In this document: piece after piece, positions 32,303-42,073 of the stretch | Numbering within the stretch: position 1 is the stretch's first letter | Layout: the number at the start of each line of letters is the position of its first letter | Origin: Brevibacillus daliensis | GTDB lineage: Bacteria; Bacillota; Bacilli; Brevibacillales; Brevibacillaceae | DNA: 64,000 bases | Reading direction: 5' to 3' | Assembly: GCF_021245735.1 (NCBI RefSeq) | Contig: NZ_JAJISB010000032.1 | Coordinates: 39,693-103,692, forward strand | The notes under the pieces: model-generated | Seen by the model: the letters and a program-made list of their open reading frames with translations, nothing else | What the model was told of the DNA's origin: nothing | Databases searched by the model: none | Position numbers and translations under genes: made by a program

Positions 32303-32692
32303 TTGATATCCGCAACGAAGCCTTTTGTTAAGCTGCACAAGTATGACCACCATCTAGTTGATGACATCGAGGCGCTTAATTCCTCTGGTTACGCAAAGGA
32401 TGATATTACTGTACTGAAATGGAATCCGGACAAAAACCATTCCAATCAACGAGATAATTTTTACAAATACAGTAGACATTTTGAAAGTGCCAAAGGAAAT
32501 ATCGACAGCAAGGCTAATTTTTTTGACAATGGTGGTAAGGAATTGCGTACCAAGCTGGAGCATCTTGGCTTAACAAAAGACGAGGCTTCAGCACTTGTAC
32601 GTGAACTGGAGGAAACGGACAAAACCTGTATCCTCACTGTTCGAGACCTGAAGGATAATATCATCGAAATGAACACGCAGTATTTACATTGA
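32303..32692 (+). CDS. YflT-like general stress protein
   Basis: This protein of about 129 residues has the general-stress YflT/GspM layout: DIEALNSSGYAKDDITVLKW at the start and GLTKDEASALVRELEETDKTCILTV at the end. The Gly/Ala-rich membrane-like middle of larger family members is replaced by a charged segment. AAAGGGG sits at 32287-32293, which fits TTG 32303; an ATG at 32294 is too close to it. In Bacillus subtilis such genes are SigB-controlled. No clear SigB promoter was found here. Confidence 0.65.
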   Translation: MISATKPFVKLHKYDHHLVDDIEALNSSGYAKDDITVLKWNPDKNHSNQRDNFYKYSRHFESAKGNIDSKANFFDNGGKELRTKLEHLGLTKDEASALVRELEETDKTCILTVRDLKDNIIEMNTQYLH

Positions 32693-32812
32693 TTTATGCA
32701 ATCAGAAAAACTTCATTGAAGTCTATTCGATGAAGCTGGTTCTTCTTTAGCGGATGTTTTTCATGCGTATCAGGTTGAGTTGCTCCGCAGTTTATGCTTT
32801 CTGTTACAGAAA

Positions 32813-32850
32813 AAAAACCCTCCGTTTGCCATCTGGCAAGTGGAGGGTTT
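32813..32850 (-). terminator. Terminator of DUF1292 gene
   Basis: AAACCCTCC pairs with GGAGGGTTT around a stem-loop region including TTGCCATCTGGCAA. On the minus strand TTTTTTT follows. It sits just beyond the stop of the gene at 32860. Confidence 0.85.
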
Positions 32851-32859
32851 ACTTATTCA

Positions 32860-33162
32860 TTATTCGTTTGAATGATCGATTAGCTCGATACCATCAAGTG
32901 TTTCATGCAATTTTGCATGAGCTGCTTCTTCCTCTTCTTCTAATAGAGGAACCAATTCACCGTCTTCGATTCCGAAAACATAGATGTCGATTTCGCCTTC
33001 TTCATCCAGCTCTTCTTCATTTTCAACATAATCGGTCATCGCAACATATTGTTTGTCGTTTAGTTCAAACATCGCGATTACTTCAAAATCGCCCATTTCT
33101 TCGCCATTCTCATCATCTAGAGCAATAATATCGCCCAATGCCAAATCTTTATCGTCTTCCAT
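32860..33162 (-). CDS. DUF1292 family protein
   Basis: This 100-residue, very acidic protein contains DIIALDDENGEEMGDFEVIAMFELNDKQYVAM, typical of DUF1292 (YrzB family) of Bacillales. No signal peptide or helix spanning a membrane is present. Function is unknown across the family. It has a good terminator and a 580-base gap upstream. Confidence 0.9.
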   Translation of the reverse strand: MEDDKDLALGDIIALDDENGEEMGDFEVIAMFELNDKQYVAMTDYVENEEELDEEGEIDIYVFGIEDGELVPLLEEEEEAAHAKLHETLDGIELIDHSNE

Positions 33163-33585
33163 TATAGTAGCCTCCTGCCGCTAATGGTATCTAACTATCC
33201 ATAAAGCATGCTGTATTATGACGCAAGGTACTTCCTAACCAGTTTTCCCAAGTGCCTTCATTAGCATACCTTTCTTTGGATAAATTGTCCATGAAAAATG
33301 GTACACAAGGTGAGTTTAGATAGAAAAAAGCGAACCCCTTATGTTATTCCACTAACACACCCGTTAGTTGAGTAGATTTAGTTTCTATTCAACAGTATCT
33401 AATAACTCTACATCTACATTTTCAGTGTCTTTCCAACTATAAAACTTTTCTAAATGCCATGAACGTTGTCGGAATATTTATTCTTATTATACTGCATCAA
33501 TGTTTTTTGTTGTAAATAATTAACTATTAATTAACTATTATGTGTTGTTATGGTAGTAAATAAGGTCATTTAGTGGTCTTGTAAA
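33163..33585. other. Intergenic region, no gene supported
   Basis: About 420 bases, very AT-rich near 33500 (short repeats of TTAACTATTA). No recognisable gene, RNA or promoter pair was found. Confidence 0.4.
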
Positions 33586-33589
33586 AGAA

Positions 33590-33625
33590 AAAGGTACACC
33601 ACTATATTATTAGTGATGTACCTTT
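33590..33625 (-). terminator. Terminator of YozD-like gene
   Basis: AAAGGTACACCACTA pairs with TAGTGATGTACCTTT (one mismatch) around a short loop. On the minus strand a T-rich run follows (TTTTTCTTTT). It ends transcription from the small gene at 33747. Confidence 0.75.
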
Positions 33626-33746
33626 GTTACGTTAATATAACGTGCAACATATTAGACAAGTTGTTGATTTTAACAACCTCATGTACTGTCACTTGTCTTT
33701 ACTATTACAGAGTGAGTTCGCTGTTATCATTTTTGTAGAGATCCAA

Positions 33747-33932
33747 CTAATCCACTTGCACTTCTTCGATGATTCCCTTTTCCATCAAAAATTCTTCTTC
33801 TGCTTGAATGATCGCAGCAATTTCTTGACGACCTACTTTCATTCCTTGTTGTGCCAGACGTTTCTCAACGAAAGTTAACATTTCTTCAAAATCAACAATC
33901 TGTACTTCTTCCGATGGTGATTTATTCGTCAT
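33747..33932 (-). CDS. YozD-like small protein
   Basis: This 61-residue helical, acidic protein reads FEEMLTFVEKRLAQQGMKVG and EEEFLMEKGIIEEV. The pattern fits the YozD family of small Bacillales proteins (function unknown). A GGAGG-type site lies ahead of ATG 33932. It has its own terminator. Confidence 0.7.
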   Translation of the reverse strand: MTNKSPSEEVQIVDFEEMLTFVEKRLAQQGMKVGRQEIAAIIQAEEEFLMEKGIIEEVQVD

Positions 33933-34030
33933 CTTGTGACTTCCTCCTTGACTGAATCGCTTTTACCTGTGAGTAGTATAGCATGGTTAAAAGAGACAGA
34001 CTATCTCATTCTTACGCTAAGGTTCTCGTA

Positions 34031-34873
34031 CTATTCACTCCACGGACGGCGGACAGGCTTAAGGATGTAAGCAGCCAAACAAAGTAAGATTACACTTAAC
34101 ACAAGATAAAAGGCGGTGAAAATAATCCAATAATACTGGGAAAATATAGTCCATGACTCACCCATTAAATTTTTCTCTAAAATGTTTAAACCTACAATAC
34201 ATGGATTAATGGAAGCTATCCATTCCAAAATTGGGTAGTCCATAGGTGTCATACGTGTATCAGTAATCCAGTACGTAATAAAGTTCATCAAAAAGAACAG
34301 AATGACCCCTGTTCCAACTACGAAAAAGAACCCTATTCCGTATGCAGTAATTGTACTAATGCTCGTACGTTTAATCCAGGTTGAACAAAAAATCCCCAGA
34401 GACCCGAAGAAAATAATGTTCACGGTAAAAAACAGAAAGAGCTTAACAAGTTGCATGGGTGCAACCCCACCATACAAGAAAATGAAGCTGTATAACGGCA
34501 TTGACGCAATCAATAGCAAGAACATGAACAAGATTGATGTCAACATTTTGCTTAAAACAATACGTCGCGGTGAAAGATGTGTCGTAAGCAAAATATTTAA
34601 CGTTTGTCTTTCTCGCTCCCCACTGATCGCACCCGCTGCTAGCGCAGGAGCAATAAAACAAATCAACGCATAGTGAACCGCTGCCATGATAACAAGTAAT
34701 CTGTCCCCTGAGCCTAATAAATCGGTTTGTTCATTGGCAATAATCTTCATAAAACCAATGATGATCGCGCCACATACAAACAGGTATAAACCCACTGTCC
34801 AGCTTGTTTTAGGCGTACGGAACCGTTCACGCAATTCCTTCGAGATTAATGGATTCGTAAAGAAGTTTCCCAT
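34031..34873 (-). CDS. ABC-2 type transporter permease
   Basis: This 280-residue membrane protein has about six helices and the ABC-2 type stretch ISGERERQTLNILLTTHLSPRRIVLSKM. It overlaps the ATPase stop by one base (TGATG), so the two are coupled. With the ATPase and the large membrane protein upstream it probably forms an export or membrane-remodelling complex controlled by the ECF sigma factor at the head of the operon. Substrate unknown. Confidence 0.88.
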   Translation of the reverse strand: MGNFFTNPLISKELRERFRTPKTSWTVGLYLFVCGAIIIGFMKIIANEQTDLLGSGDRLLVIMAAVHYALICFIAPALAAGAISGERERQTLNILLTTHLSPRRIVLSKMLTSILFMFLLLIASMPLYSFIFLYGGVAPMQLVKLFLFFTVNIIFFGSLGIFCSTWIKRTSISTITAYGIGFFFVVGTGVILFFLMNFITYWITDTRMTPMDYPILEWIASINPCIVGLNILEKNLMGESWTIFSQYYWIIFTAFYLVLSVILLCLAAYILKPVRRPWSE

Positions 34874-35799
34874 CAGTTCCCCACTCCTTCCGTAATTGCC
34901 AAGAAGACATCTTCCAGGTTTTCTTGTGAATCTGCAAAATGAGTAACGGGAACCTCTGCTGCAATCAGCTTTTGTAAAAGATATACCTTTTCCTCTGGTG
35001 ATCCAATGTAATGGAAACGGAAGTGATTACCCTTATTATCCACACGACGTACTAAAGGATCACTACTCAAAATTTGTTCTGCCACTTCCTCGCGACCAAT
35101 AACCTTAACTTGCATGATGGAGATACCGCGTGTATCTACACTTACTTCTGGCACTGAACCACTCGCAATTAGGCGTCCCTTTTCGATAACACCGATCTCG
35201 TCACACAGCTCAGCCAGCTCTGGCAAAATGTGAGAGCTTATTAGGATCGTTTTACCCAATCCCTGTAGTTTCTTCAAAATCTCTCTCATCTCAATTCGTG
35301 CACGTGGATCAAGACCAGATGCAGGTTCATCCAAAATGAGTACTTCAGGACTATGAACTAGGCAACGAGCCAAACCAAGACGTTGTTTCATCCCTCTTGA
35401 GAGATGATCCACATAAGAATCCGCCTTGTTACTTAAATTGACTAATTCAAGCAGGTCTGCGATTAAAGCCGAACGATTCTTTTGCGGAATATTATAGGCA
35501 CTCGCATAAAAATCCAAATACTCCGTTGCTTTCAAATTATCATAGACACCAAAGAAGTCAGGCATGTAGCCAAGGATATGTCGAACATCTTTTGGTTCTT
35601 TTTCCACATCATAACCGCCCACATATGCTTTTCCACTTGATGCAGAAAGTAAAGTGGACAGAATCATCATCGTTGTTGTTTTACCGGCACCATTGGGTCC
35701 GATAAATCCATACACTTTTCCTTTTTCGATCGACAAGTTCACACTATTCAACGCTTCAAACTTGCCATAACGTTTGGTTAGATCGTGCGTCTGAATCAT
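34873..35799 (-). CDS. ABC transporter ATP-binding protein
   Basis: The 308-residue protein has Walker A GPNGAGKTTT, signature LSRGMKQRLGLAR and Walker B VLILDEPASGLDP, of the export-type family with an extra C-terminal domain (about 70 residues). It overlaps the upstream membrane-protein stop by four bases and the permease start by one base. It powers the transporter of the sigma-factor operon. Confidence 0.92.
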   Translation of the reverse strand: MIQTHDLTKRYGKFEALNSVNLSIEKGKVYGFIGPNGAGKTTTMMILSTLLSASSGKAYVGGYDVEKEPKDVRHILGYMPDFFGVYDNLKATEYLDFYASAYNIPQKNRSALIADLLELVNLSNKADSYVDHLSRGMKQRLGLARCLVHSPEVLILDEPASGLDPRARIEMREILKKLQGLGKTILISSHILPELAELCDEIGVIEKGRLIASGSVPEVSVDTRGISIMQVKVIGREEVAEQILSSDPLVRRVDNKGNHFRFHYIGSPEEKVYLLQKLIAAEVPVTHFADSQENLEDVFLAITEGVGN

Positions 35800-38102
35800 T
35801 GGTTCGTCCCCCTTCCTTCCATCTCAAATACCGGTTTTGGCACGTAGACGGGCTCATCACCTGTATAGACAAAGCGTACAAGAATTTCACCCAATTGGTT
35901 AACATATTCCTCTACGTTTCCTTGCAATACCAGGGCTTTGCCTGAAGGAAGTTCTTTCCACTCACGGGATTTAGCATGATAGATATATTTTTTCACTGGT
36001 TCAAACGCAATATTATCTAATGGTGACTCTACTCTTTCTGCTTTAAAATCTGAAGGAACAGGAAGAGAAAACGTAGCTTTTCCGTTATACATGACAATCT
36101 GTCCTACCTCTTCATGTACCTTTTCATCGAATGTAACCCCAACTTCTATTGTTCCATACGGATACGTTACCTTATTATTCGCTTCATTTTTAATACGTAT
36201 TGGTTGACTGATTACAGTGAGGAAATGCTCCTCCACTTCATGATCTGCAAGGTTATAAACCGGATATGAATCGGTTGATGAACCAACTAACATGATTTTG
36301 CCTGAACCTGAATGACTCATTAGCATACTTTCATAGCGCTGCTTAGCGATTTCTTCCCGTGTCATTTTGCCTCGTTCACGATCAAATATTTGTTGCTGAT
36401 TAAAAACCGGTTTCACTTCCACGTCAATTGTCGTAGATTCACCTTTTCCAAGAGGCCCAATCTTAATCTGATTCGTTCCCATTTGCAGATATAACTCTTC
36501 AAAAGAGAACTTTGTATTATTTTTAATGGTTCCTTTTAGTTTTTTCTGCTTATACGTAACGTCAGCTTGTAATTCCCCAATTCCATTAACCAATCCAAAG
36601 GTTTCAAGGGAAGTCTGAGTCATATAAGGAACTTTATTATGAGTGACTCTGGTTTTACCAGTCTCATCCTGTACAATTTCCTGATCGCGGATTTCGTATT
36701 TCCTTTCGATATTCATCGTAGGAGGAAGGAATTGTTCCCCCGTATCTACAGACATTTTCCCACCTGATCGAATGAGAACGGCAGCATTTGTTGAAACATC
36801 TGCTACATCCTTATTTATTACTTTTATATTTGTAACGGTATATATTTTGTCTTCTGAAGCGATCATATTTTTACCGAATGTTAGCGTCCCCACACAGAAC
36901 AGAATGGAGGTGAGAGGTATAATTCCCCACGCCCATTCTCTTTTATCACGACGCTTTAACACCATATACATAACAGGACCCAGCATCACCACATACCCTA
37001 GCCATATCATCAACAGGATGAATGGGGACGGCAATGATACACCTGGGATCATATCTACAGGTGTATCATACATACCATATTTATTTACCATGTTTTGATG
37101 TAATCCGTGTTCAAAAATGATTCGGTTCCATAGTGCCTGATTGTATGCCCACACTACTAGAGGTTGTGCATTTACATCAAAATTAGCAAACAAGACCTTT
37201 CCTGTTCCGTTTTCTTTTATGCTAAAGAGGGGCAGATTTTTGTCATACATGTTCAACTCAGTAAACGGAAGCTTGGTTCCCTTAGAAATGATTTCTAATT
37301 GAGCAAGGTCATTCGTCATACCAGGATTTTTCTGATAAGCCGGTGCAATATCTTTAAACTGATTTAGTAGTTCTTCTGGTGTTGATGCTGATAAAATTAG
37401 CTTCCCGCCAGAAAGCACCCAATTTTTCACTGCACCAACCTGCTCATCCGTAAGTGATCCTGCAGGGATATCTCCAATAATAAGGATCTGGATATTATGT
37501 AGTACATGGGTCACAGAAGGTAATTGCTTCGGATCAATATTTCTTACCTGCATAGCTTCCCAATAGGCGGAATCAGCCATTGAATAACTTTTTTTATATT
37601 CCTCCATATTACTCGCACCTTCAGTAGTTTGACGGGCTTGGTTTAAAAAGCTCATGCTGTTTGGATTTTTGTCTAAAACAACTACCGAGATATCACCCTC
37701 ATGAAGTCTTCTGCTATTATCCGTTACCTTTGTTTTTTGGATCAATTCATCATTCTCATATAATCCGAGTTGCAAGGAACTTGATTCGTCATAATATCGA
37801 GTAGAAAATTGATTTGGAACATCAAAGTAAACCTGTTTATTCTCATCTTTTTTTAACTTAATTTCTTTCATATAAGGTAAAGGGTGTGCCTTAGACTTAT
37901 GATCTACAAGAACAAGCTTTAGTTCTCCTTGAAATTCATCACCATTATTGTCCAAATCTACATATATTCTGCTCCAGCCATTAATGTTCAATATCTCTTT
38001 AAATGGAATGTTGGTTTGTATTTCAACTCTATCTGCCGCTTGAGCAACAGGAAGCTGAAGTCCCATCAACGCGAGGGCTATTGTAAGAATCCATCTCCAC
38101 AT
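35796..38102 (-). CDS. Large exported membrane protein of the sigma-factor operon
   Basis: This 768-residue protein starts with a signal peptide (MWRWILTIALALMGLQLPVAQAA). A long extracellular part with beta-rich and glutamine-amidotransferase-like (GATase1-like, HVLHNIQILIIGDIP) segments follows. Two or more membrane helices lie near residues 357-415 (PFILLMIWLGYVVMLGPVMYM and WGIIPLTSILFCVGTLTFG), and another large exported domain comes after them. No known family was recognised with certainty. AGGAGG precedes ATG 38102. Its stop overlaps the ATPase start, so it acts with the ABC transporter. Confidence 0.75.
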   Translation of the reverse strand: MWRWILTIALALMGLQLPVAQAADRVEIQTNIPFKEILNINGWSRIYVDLDNNGDEFQGELKLVLVDHKSKAHPLPYMKEIKLKKDENKQVYFDVPNQFSTRYYDESSSLQLGLYENDELIQKTKVTDNSRRLHEGDISVVVLDKNPNSMSFLNQARQTTEGASNMEEYKKSYSMADSAYWEAMQVRNIDPKQLPSVTHVLHNIQILIIGDIPAGSLTDEQVGAVKNWVLSGGKLILSASTPEELLNQFKDIAPAYQKNPGMTNDLAQLEIISKGTKLPFTELNMYDKNLPLFSIKENGTGKVLFANFDVNAQPLVVWAYNQALWNRIIFEHGLHQNMVNKYGMYDTPVDMIPGVSLPSPFILLMIWLGYVVMLGPVMYMVLKRRDKREWAWGIIPLTSILFCVGTLTFGKNMIASEDKIYTVTNIKVINKDVADVSTNAAVLIRSGGKMSVDTGEQFLPPTMNIERKYEIRDQEIVQDETGKTRVTHNKVPYMTQTSLETFGLVNGIGELQADVTYKQKKLKGTIKNNTKFSFEELYLQMGTNQIKIGPLGKGESTTIDVEVKPVFNQQQIFDRERGKMTREEIAKQRYESMLMSHSGSGKIMLVGSSTDSYPVYNLADHEVEEHFLTVISQPIRIKNEANNKVTYPYGTIEVGVTFDEKVHEEVGQIVMYNGKATFSLPVPSDFKAERVESPLDNIAFEPVKKYIYHAKSREWKELPSGKALVLQGNVEEYVNQLGEILVRFVYTGDEPVYVPKPVFEMEGRGTNQ

Positions 38103-38116
38103 ATTGATTTTTCCTC

Positions 38117-39226
38117 CTATTTTTCAAGATCAAGCGGTGTAAACTGATAACCATTTGATTCATTGGTAACCAAAAGAATAGCGCTACCATCTCCTGTACT
38201 TTCCACGTTTGTCAGTTTGCTTTGATCTACCTCTCTGGGAATGGATATATTCTTCCAGCTTGGATTATCTTTTGTTATATCTGTGTAACTAATATTTTTT
38301 TCTGGTGTAAGAGCGAGTAAATGATGGGATGAGAACCAAGAAGCTGCTGATCCTTTACCTATCGTCTTATGCTCTTCTGTTTTTCTGTCATATACTTTAA
38401 TCTCATCTTTGAAAATATAACTTAGGTATCTTCCATCGCTTGACCATGCGGGATCGGTTCCATCTGTTAATTTCTCTTCTTCCAAGCTAATCAGATTCGT
38501 TACCCATATTTCCTGCTTTCCATTTTGTACGCGGGTATACGCAACTAAATCGGAATTAGGTGCAAAACTTGGTGATAAAAGTTCTGCTTTCGGCACTTCC
38601 AACACCAGTCTTGATGCAGGTTTCGCCCGATTAGCGTTACCCAGATTTATCACCCAGAGTCTTGCCTTGTCTTCTAGCTCTTCGGTAACAGCCATGCTAG
38701 TTCCACTATCCGACCAGGCCACATCTTCATAGCTTCCAGCTGTTTTTGGCAAGGAAAACGAAAGTATTTCTCTATCCAATTGAATCGTTTTAACTTGTAC
38801 CTTTTGATCTTGATCAACAAATGCAATTTTCTTCTCATTATTACTGCTATTAATTGCTGCCATATCCTTCGATTGTAATAACGGAACGCTGGAGGCATCT
38901 GATGGAAGGGCATAAGAGAGATCTTTATTGGGCCATACCAAATACGTAATAGCAACCAGAGCAACCGCACCAGCCATTGTATATGTGAAAAGACGTCCAC
39001 GGTTCTTCTTTAGTTCTTTATCAACCTGCTTTGATTCTCCCAACTTAGTATGATCTAGAACTAGTGACTGTTTCGTATCCTGCATCTGTTCCATCAATTT
39101 TCGTTTTAAATCTTCTTTTAAGCGATAGTTTACCGGAACCGCACGACGCATTTCATTCAAGTGTGCTAAAAGTTCGACAACAGTCTCTTCCTTTTCATCT
39201 GGTGTACGACGCTGATCATCCATCAT
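38117..39226 (-). CDS. Anti-sigma-like membrane protein with beta-propeller domain
   Basis: This protein of about 369 residues has a short cytosolic N-terminus, VVELLAHLNEMRRAVPVNYRL, and one membrane helix near residue 90 (FTYTMAGAVALVAITYLVW). An external TolB/WD40-like propeller follows, with repeats such as DVAWSDSGTSMAVT, SPSFAPNSDLVAYTRV and DPAWSSDGRYLSYIF. It overlaps the sigma factor stop by about ten bases, and GGAAGGAG precedes the start, so it is probably its regulator with an outside sensor. A classic zinc-binding anti-sigma motif is not seen. Confidence 0.75.
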   Translation of the reverse strand: MMDDQRRTPDEKEETVVELLAHLNEMRRAVPVNYRLKEDLKRKLMEQMQDTKQSLVLDHTKLGESKQVDKELKKNRGRLFTYTMAGAVALVAITYLVWPNKDLSYALPSDASSVPLLQSKDMAAINSSNNEKKIAFVDQDQKVQVKTIQLDREILSFSLPKTAGSYEDVAWSDSGTSMAVTEELEDKARLWVINLGNANRAKPASRLVLEVPKAELLSPSFAPNSDLVAYTRVQNGKQEIWVTNLISLEEEKLTDGTDPAWSSDGRYLSYIFKDEIKVYDRKTEEHKTIGKGSAASWFSSHHLLALTPEKNISYTDITKDNPSWKNISIPREVDQSKLTNVESTGDGSAILLVTNESNGYQFTPLDLEK

Positions 39227-39791
39227 GATGGTCTCCTTCCTCATACATGCTTTGCAAGCTCTTTAACCCTCGGTGGGAAATCATTTTGACAGATGATTCC
39301 GTTCTGCGTAAGACATCCGCAATTTGTGCAATCTTTAGATCTCCGAAAAAACGTAAGGTAAGCACATCGCGCTGGTCCTGCGTTAAATCATTCATTCGTC
39401 TGCGAAGTAGCTCAATCTCTTCCTTCGTCAATGCTCGAAGCTCTGGCTGATATTCATCATCTGCCACGATTCCTAGCATCACTTCTGTATCAGTAGGAAA
39501 TTCTCTGTTTCGTCTTACAAAATCTACAAACGTATTGTGAGCAATCCGAAATACCCATGATGCAAAAGGGCTTGTTCTACTATATTGGTGAAATTTTTCT
39601 AATGCCTTCATAAAAACCGTAGTAGTCAAGTCATCTGCATCCCATGGATTATGTACACGACAGCGCAAATAGCGATTTACTCTGTCGAAGAACTCATCAT
39701 ATAACTCGGGGAATTCCCGGTGTTCATAGTAGTCATTCTTCTCAACCATCGACACATTACCTTCATCGTTTGGCTTGGATGCCTTTACCAT
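39216..39791 (-). CDS. ECF-type RNA polymerase sigma factor
   Basis: This 191-residue sigma-70 family member has region 2 (VNRYLRCRVHNPWDADDLTTTVF, then PFASWVFRIAHNTFVDFVRR) and region 4 (LTQDQRDVLTLRFFGDLKIAQIADVLRRTESSVKMISHRGL). GGAGG precedes the start at 39791; a later ATG is possible but has a weaker site. It is the first gene of an operon with an anti-sigma-like protein, a large exported membrane protein and an ABC transporter, which are its likely targets. Confidence 0.93.
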   Translation of the reverse strand: MVKASKPNDEGNVSMVEKNDYYEHREFPELYDEFFDRVNRYLRCRVHNPWDADDLTTTVFMKALEKFHQYSRTSPFASWVFRIAHNTFVDFVRRNREFPTDTEVMLGIVADDEYQPELRALTKEEIELLRRRMNDLTQDQRDVLTLRFFGDLKIAQIADVLRRTESSVKMISHRGLKSLQSMYEEGDHHDG

Positions 39792-39861
39792 CCCTCATCC
39801 TCCATCCCTGTCTTTCTACAGGTTTGACGAGCCGTTTCAATAAAAGGTCACAGTAAAACGC

Positions 39862-39905
39862 AAAAAAAGATGTTTGCCACACAATATTACGGCAAACATC
39901 TTGCT
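39862..39905 (-). terminator. Terminator of thyA-dfrA unit
   Basis: AGATGTTTGCC pairs perfectly with GGCAAACATCT around a twelve-base loop; on the minus strand TTTTTTTGCG follows. It lies right after the dfrA stop. Confidence 0.9.
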
Positions 39906-39906
39906 T

Positions 39907-40389
39907 TTAGTGTCGGTCGTACACTTGAAAGGAGAAGGGATACGGGTTTTTTTCATCTGTATGACCTGGTTCCCCTGATACAAGCTGCCATTCCTGCGTA
40001 TTCCATTCCGGGAAAAAAGCATCCCCATCAAACTGTTGATCAATCTTGGTAATATACATCCTGTTGATACACGGAAAAAACAGCTTATAGATTTCGGTCC
40101 CACCGATAACAAAAGACTCAGCCTCTCCCTTTATCAGTTCGAGAACTTCATCAGGTGAATGGGCAATTTCGCACCCGTCTTGATGATAATTAGATTGTGT
40201 TGTTACGATAATGTTGCGACGATTAGGCAAGGGCTTTCCTATCGAGTCAAACGTTTTTCGACCCATTATAACCGTGTGACCGGTTGTCACCTTGCGAAAA
40301 TATGCAAGGTCAGCAGGCAGATGCCACGGAAGCTGATTATTTCTTCCGATAACGCGGTCATGTCCCATAGCAAAGATCGCTGATAGCAT
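39907..40389 (-). CDS. dfrA: Dihydrofolate reductase
   Basis: This 160-residue enzyme reduces dihydrofolate to tetrahydrofolate with NADPH. The family opening MLSAIFAMGHDRVIGRNNQLPWHLPADL is present, as are TVIMGRKTFDSIG and SFVIGGTEIY. The catalytic acid is the Asp in LPADL. It starts directly after the thyA stop (TAA ATG), the common thyA-dfrA order in which DHFR regenerates the folate oxidised by thymidylate synthase. Confidence 0.97.
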   Translation of the reverse strand: MLSAIFAMGHDRVIGRNNQLPWHLPADLAYFRKVTTGHTVIMGRKTFDSIGKPLPNRRNIIVTTQSNYHQDGCEIAHSPDEVLELIKGEAESFVIGGTEIYKLFFPCINRMYITKIDQQFDGDAFFPEWNTQEWQLVSGEPGHTDEKNPYPFSFQVYDRH

Positions 40390-41184
40390 TTACACTGCCA
40401 CCTCCATAGAGATTTTTGGATGGTGTTTATACTCAATTAATTTAATATCGTCGGGTGTAAAATCATAAAAGTTGGTGATTTCCGGGTTGATCCACAATTG
40501 TGGGGATTCATATGGCTCACGCTCTAACTGAGAACGAAGTCCTTCAAAATGATTTTCATAGATATGAGCATTATTCATATAGTGATGGAATTTGCCTGCT
40601 TTGTACCCTGTTACTTGCGCGATCAGGTGAACAAGTACAGCATACTGTGCAGTATTAAACGGAATACCTAGCCCCATGTCACCACTTCGTTGCACAAGGG
40701 TACAGTTCAAATATCCATCCGCTACATCCCACATCGTCTGAAACGCACATGGTTGCAATGCCATATCTTCTAAATCATTCATGTCCCATAAGCTCATGAT
40801 ATGTCGTCTTCCTTGAGGATCTTTACGCAGTCCATCAATCAATTTATCAATTTGTTTATGCTTAGCAATTTGGTAGCCGTATGCTTTCCCGATCGTGCCA
40901 TCCTCCCTAGCCCATTCATCCCACACACGAACATTCATTTCTTGCAATAGCCCTACATCGTTGCTTTGGTGCTTATAAATCCACAGCAATTCCTTCACTG
41001 CCGTTTTGAATGCGACGAATTTGGTCGTTAAAATAGGAAATTCTTCTTGCAAGTCAAAAGTAAACATTTTACCAAAAGCCTTTTTCGTTGGTATGCCCGT
41101 CCGATTATTATCGTAATAACCTTCCTCAAGAATCTCTCTCACTAGTTCGAGATACTGTTTATCAGCTTGGTTCTTATTGGTCAT
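40390..41184 (-). CDS. thyA: Thymidylate synthase
   Basis: This 264-residue ThyA makes dTMP from dUMP using methylene-tetrahydrofolate. The catalytic Cys is in [11 protein letters not shown], and the dUMP-binding [13 protein letters not shown] and [15 protein letters not shown] stretches are intact. The frame is open eleven codons further, but AAAGGA fits ATG 41184 and gives the normal ThyA length. It is followed without a gap by dfrA. Confidence 0.97.
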   Translation of the reverse strand: MTNKNQADKQYLELVREILEEGYYDNNRTGIPTKKAFGKMFTFDLQEEFPILTTKFVAFKTAVKELLWIYKHQSNDVGLLQEMNVRVWDEWAREDGTIGKAYGYQIAKHKQIDKLIDGLRKDPQGRRHIMSLWDMNDLEDMALQPCAFQTMWDVADGYLNCTLVQRSGDMGLGIPFNTAQYAVLVHLIAQVTGYKAGKFHHYMNNAHIYENHFEGLRSQLEREPYESPQLWINPEITNFYDFTPDDIKLIEYKHHPKISMEVAV

Positions 41185-41282
41185 TTCAATCACGTCCTTT
41201 GCAAAAACTAGAAGCAAGTATACCTGAAATCTTACTTTTTTTCACTCTTGCAGGTGAATCTAACTACCCGCAAACAAGTGGA

Positions 41283-41990
41283 TTAACGTTTTTTTTCATC
41301 TTCCTTTAATGAGCTTTGTAATTCGCTCATCTCTTTTGAAGATAGGTTCCGCCAATGCCCCACCTTCAGTCCATCTAGTTTAATATTCATGATTCGAATA
41401 CGTTGCAGCTCTACTACTTGATAGCCAAAGGCCTGGCACATGCGGCGGATCTGTCTATTTAAACCTTGTGTCAAAAAGATGCGGAAAACACGTTCACTAA
41501 TTTTTGTTACCTTGCAAGGCTTGGTCATTGTACCCAGGATTCGTACACCACTACTCATGCCTTTGAGAAAGGCTGGTGTAATATTTTTATCAACAGTAAC
41601 AATGTACTCTTTTTCATGGTTATTCTCAGCTCGTAAAATCTTGTTTACGATATCGCCATCGTTTGTTAGCAAAATTAAGCCTTCTGAGTCCTTGTCTAAT
41701 CGTCCGATAGGAAAAATCCGCTCCTGATGATTCACAAAGTCAACGATATTCCCTTTTACATGTTTTTCAGTGGTACAAGTAATACCAACCGGCTTATTTA
41801 GAGCAATATAAACCGCTTTCTTCTTCGAGCCAATTAGTTTTCCATCAACAAGCACCTTATCGTTATGTTCCACTGTGCTTCCGAGCTCAGCAATCTTACC
41901 ATTTATCGTTACTCGTTTTGCTTCTATCCATTTATCTGCTTCTCTTCGGGAGCTGATTCCTGTTTCACTAATGAACTTATTAATCCTCAT
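41283..41990 (-). CDS. rluF: RsuA/RluF-family rRNA pseudouridine synthase
   Basis: This 235-residue protein has an N-terminal S4 domain ([22 protein letters not shown]) followed by the pseudouridine synthase core, with the catalytic Asp in [18 protein letters not shown]. It continues [20 protein letters not shown], typical of the RluF/RluB/RsuA family that modifies large-subunit rRNA (RluF acts on U2604 in E. coli). The exact target base is inferred from the family only. Confidence 0.92.
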   Translation of the reverse strand: MRINKFISETGISSRREADKWIEAKRVTINGKIAELGSTVEHNDKVLVDGKLIGSKKKAVYIALNKPVGITCTTEKHVKGNIVDFVNHQERIFPIGRLDKDSEGLILLTNDGDIVNKILRAENNHEKEYIVTVDKNITPAFLKGMSSGVRILGTMTKPCKVTKISERVFRIFLTQGLNRQIRRMCQAFGYQVVELQRIRIMNIKLDGLKVGHWRNLSSKEMSELQSSLKEDEKKR

Positions 41991-42073
41991 ATAAGTAATC
42001 CCTTCTCTATGCCAAAATACATAAACACCTGTTTATTATACTTTATCCAAGAACGCTTGCGTATAAAATTGCC

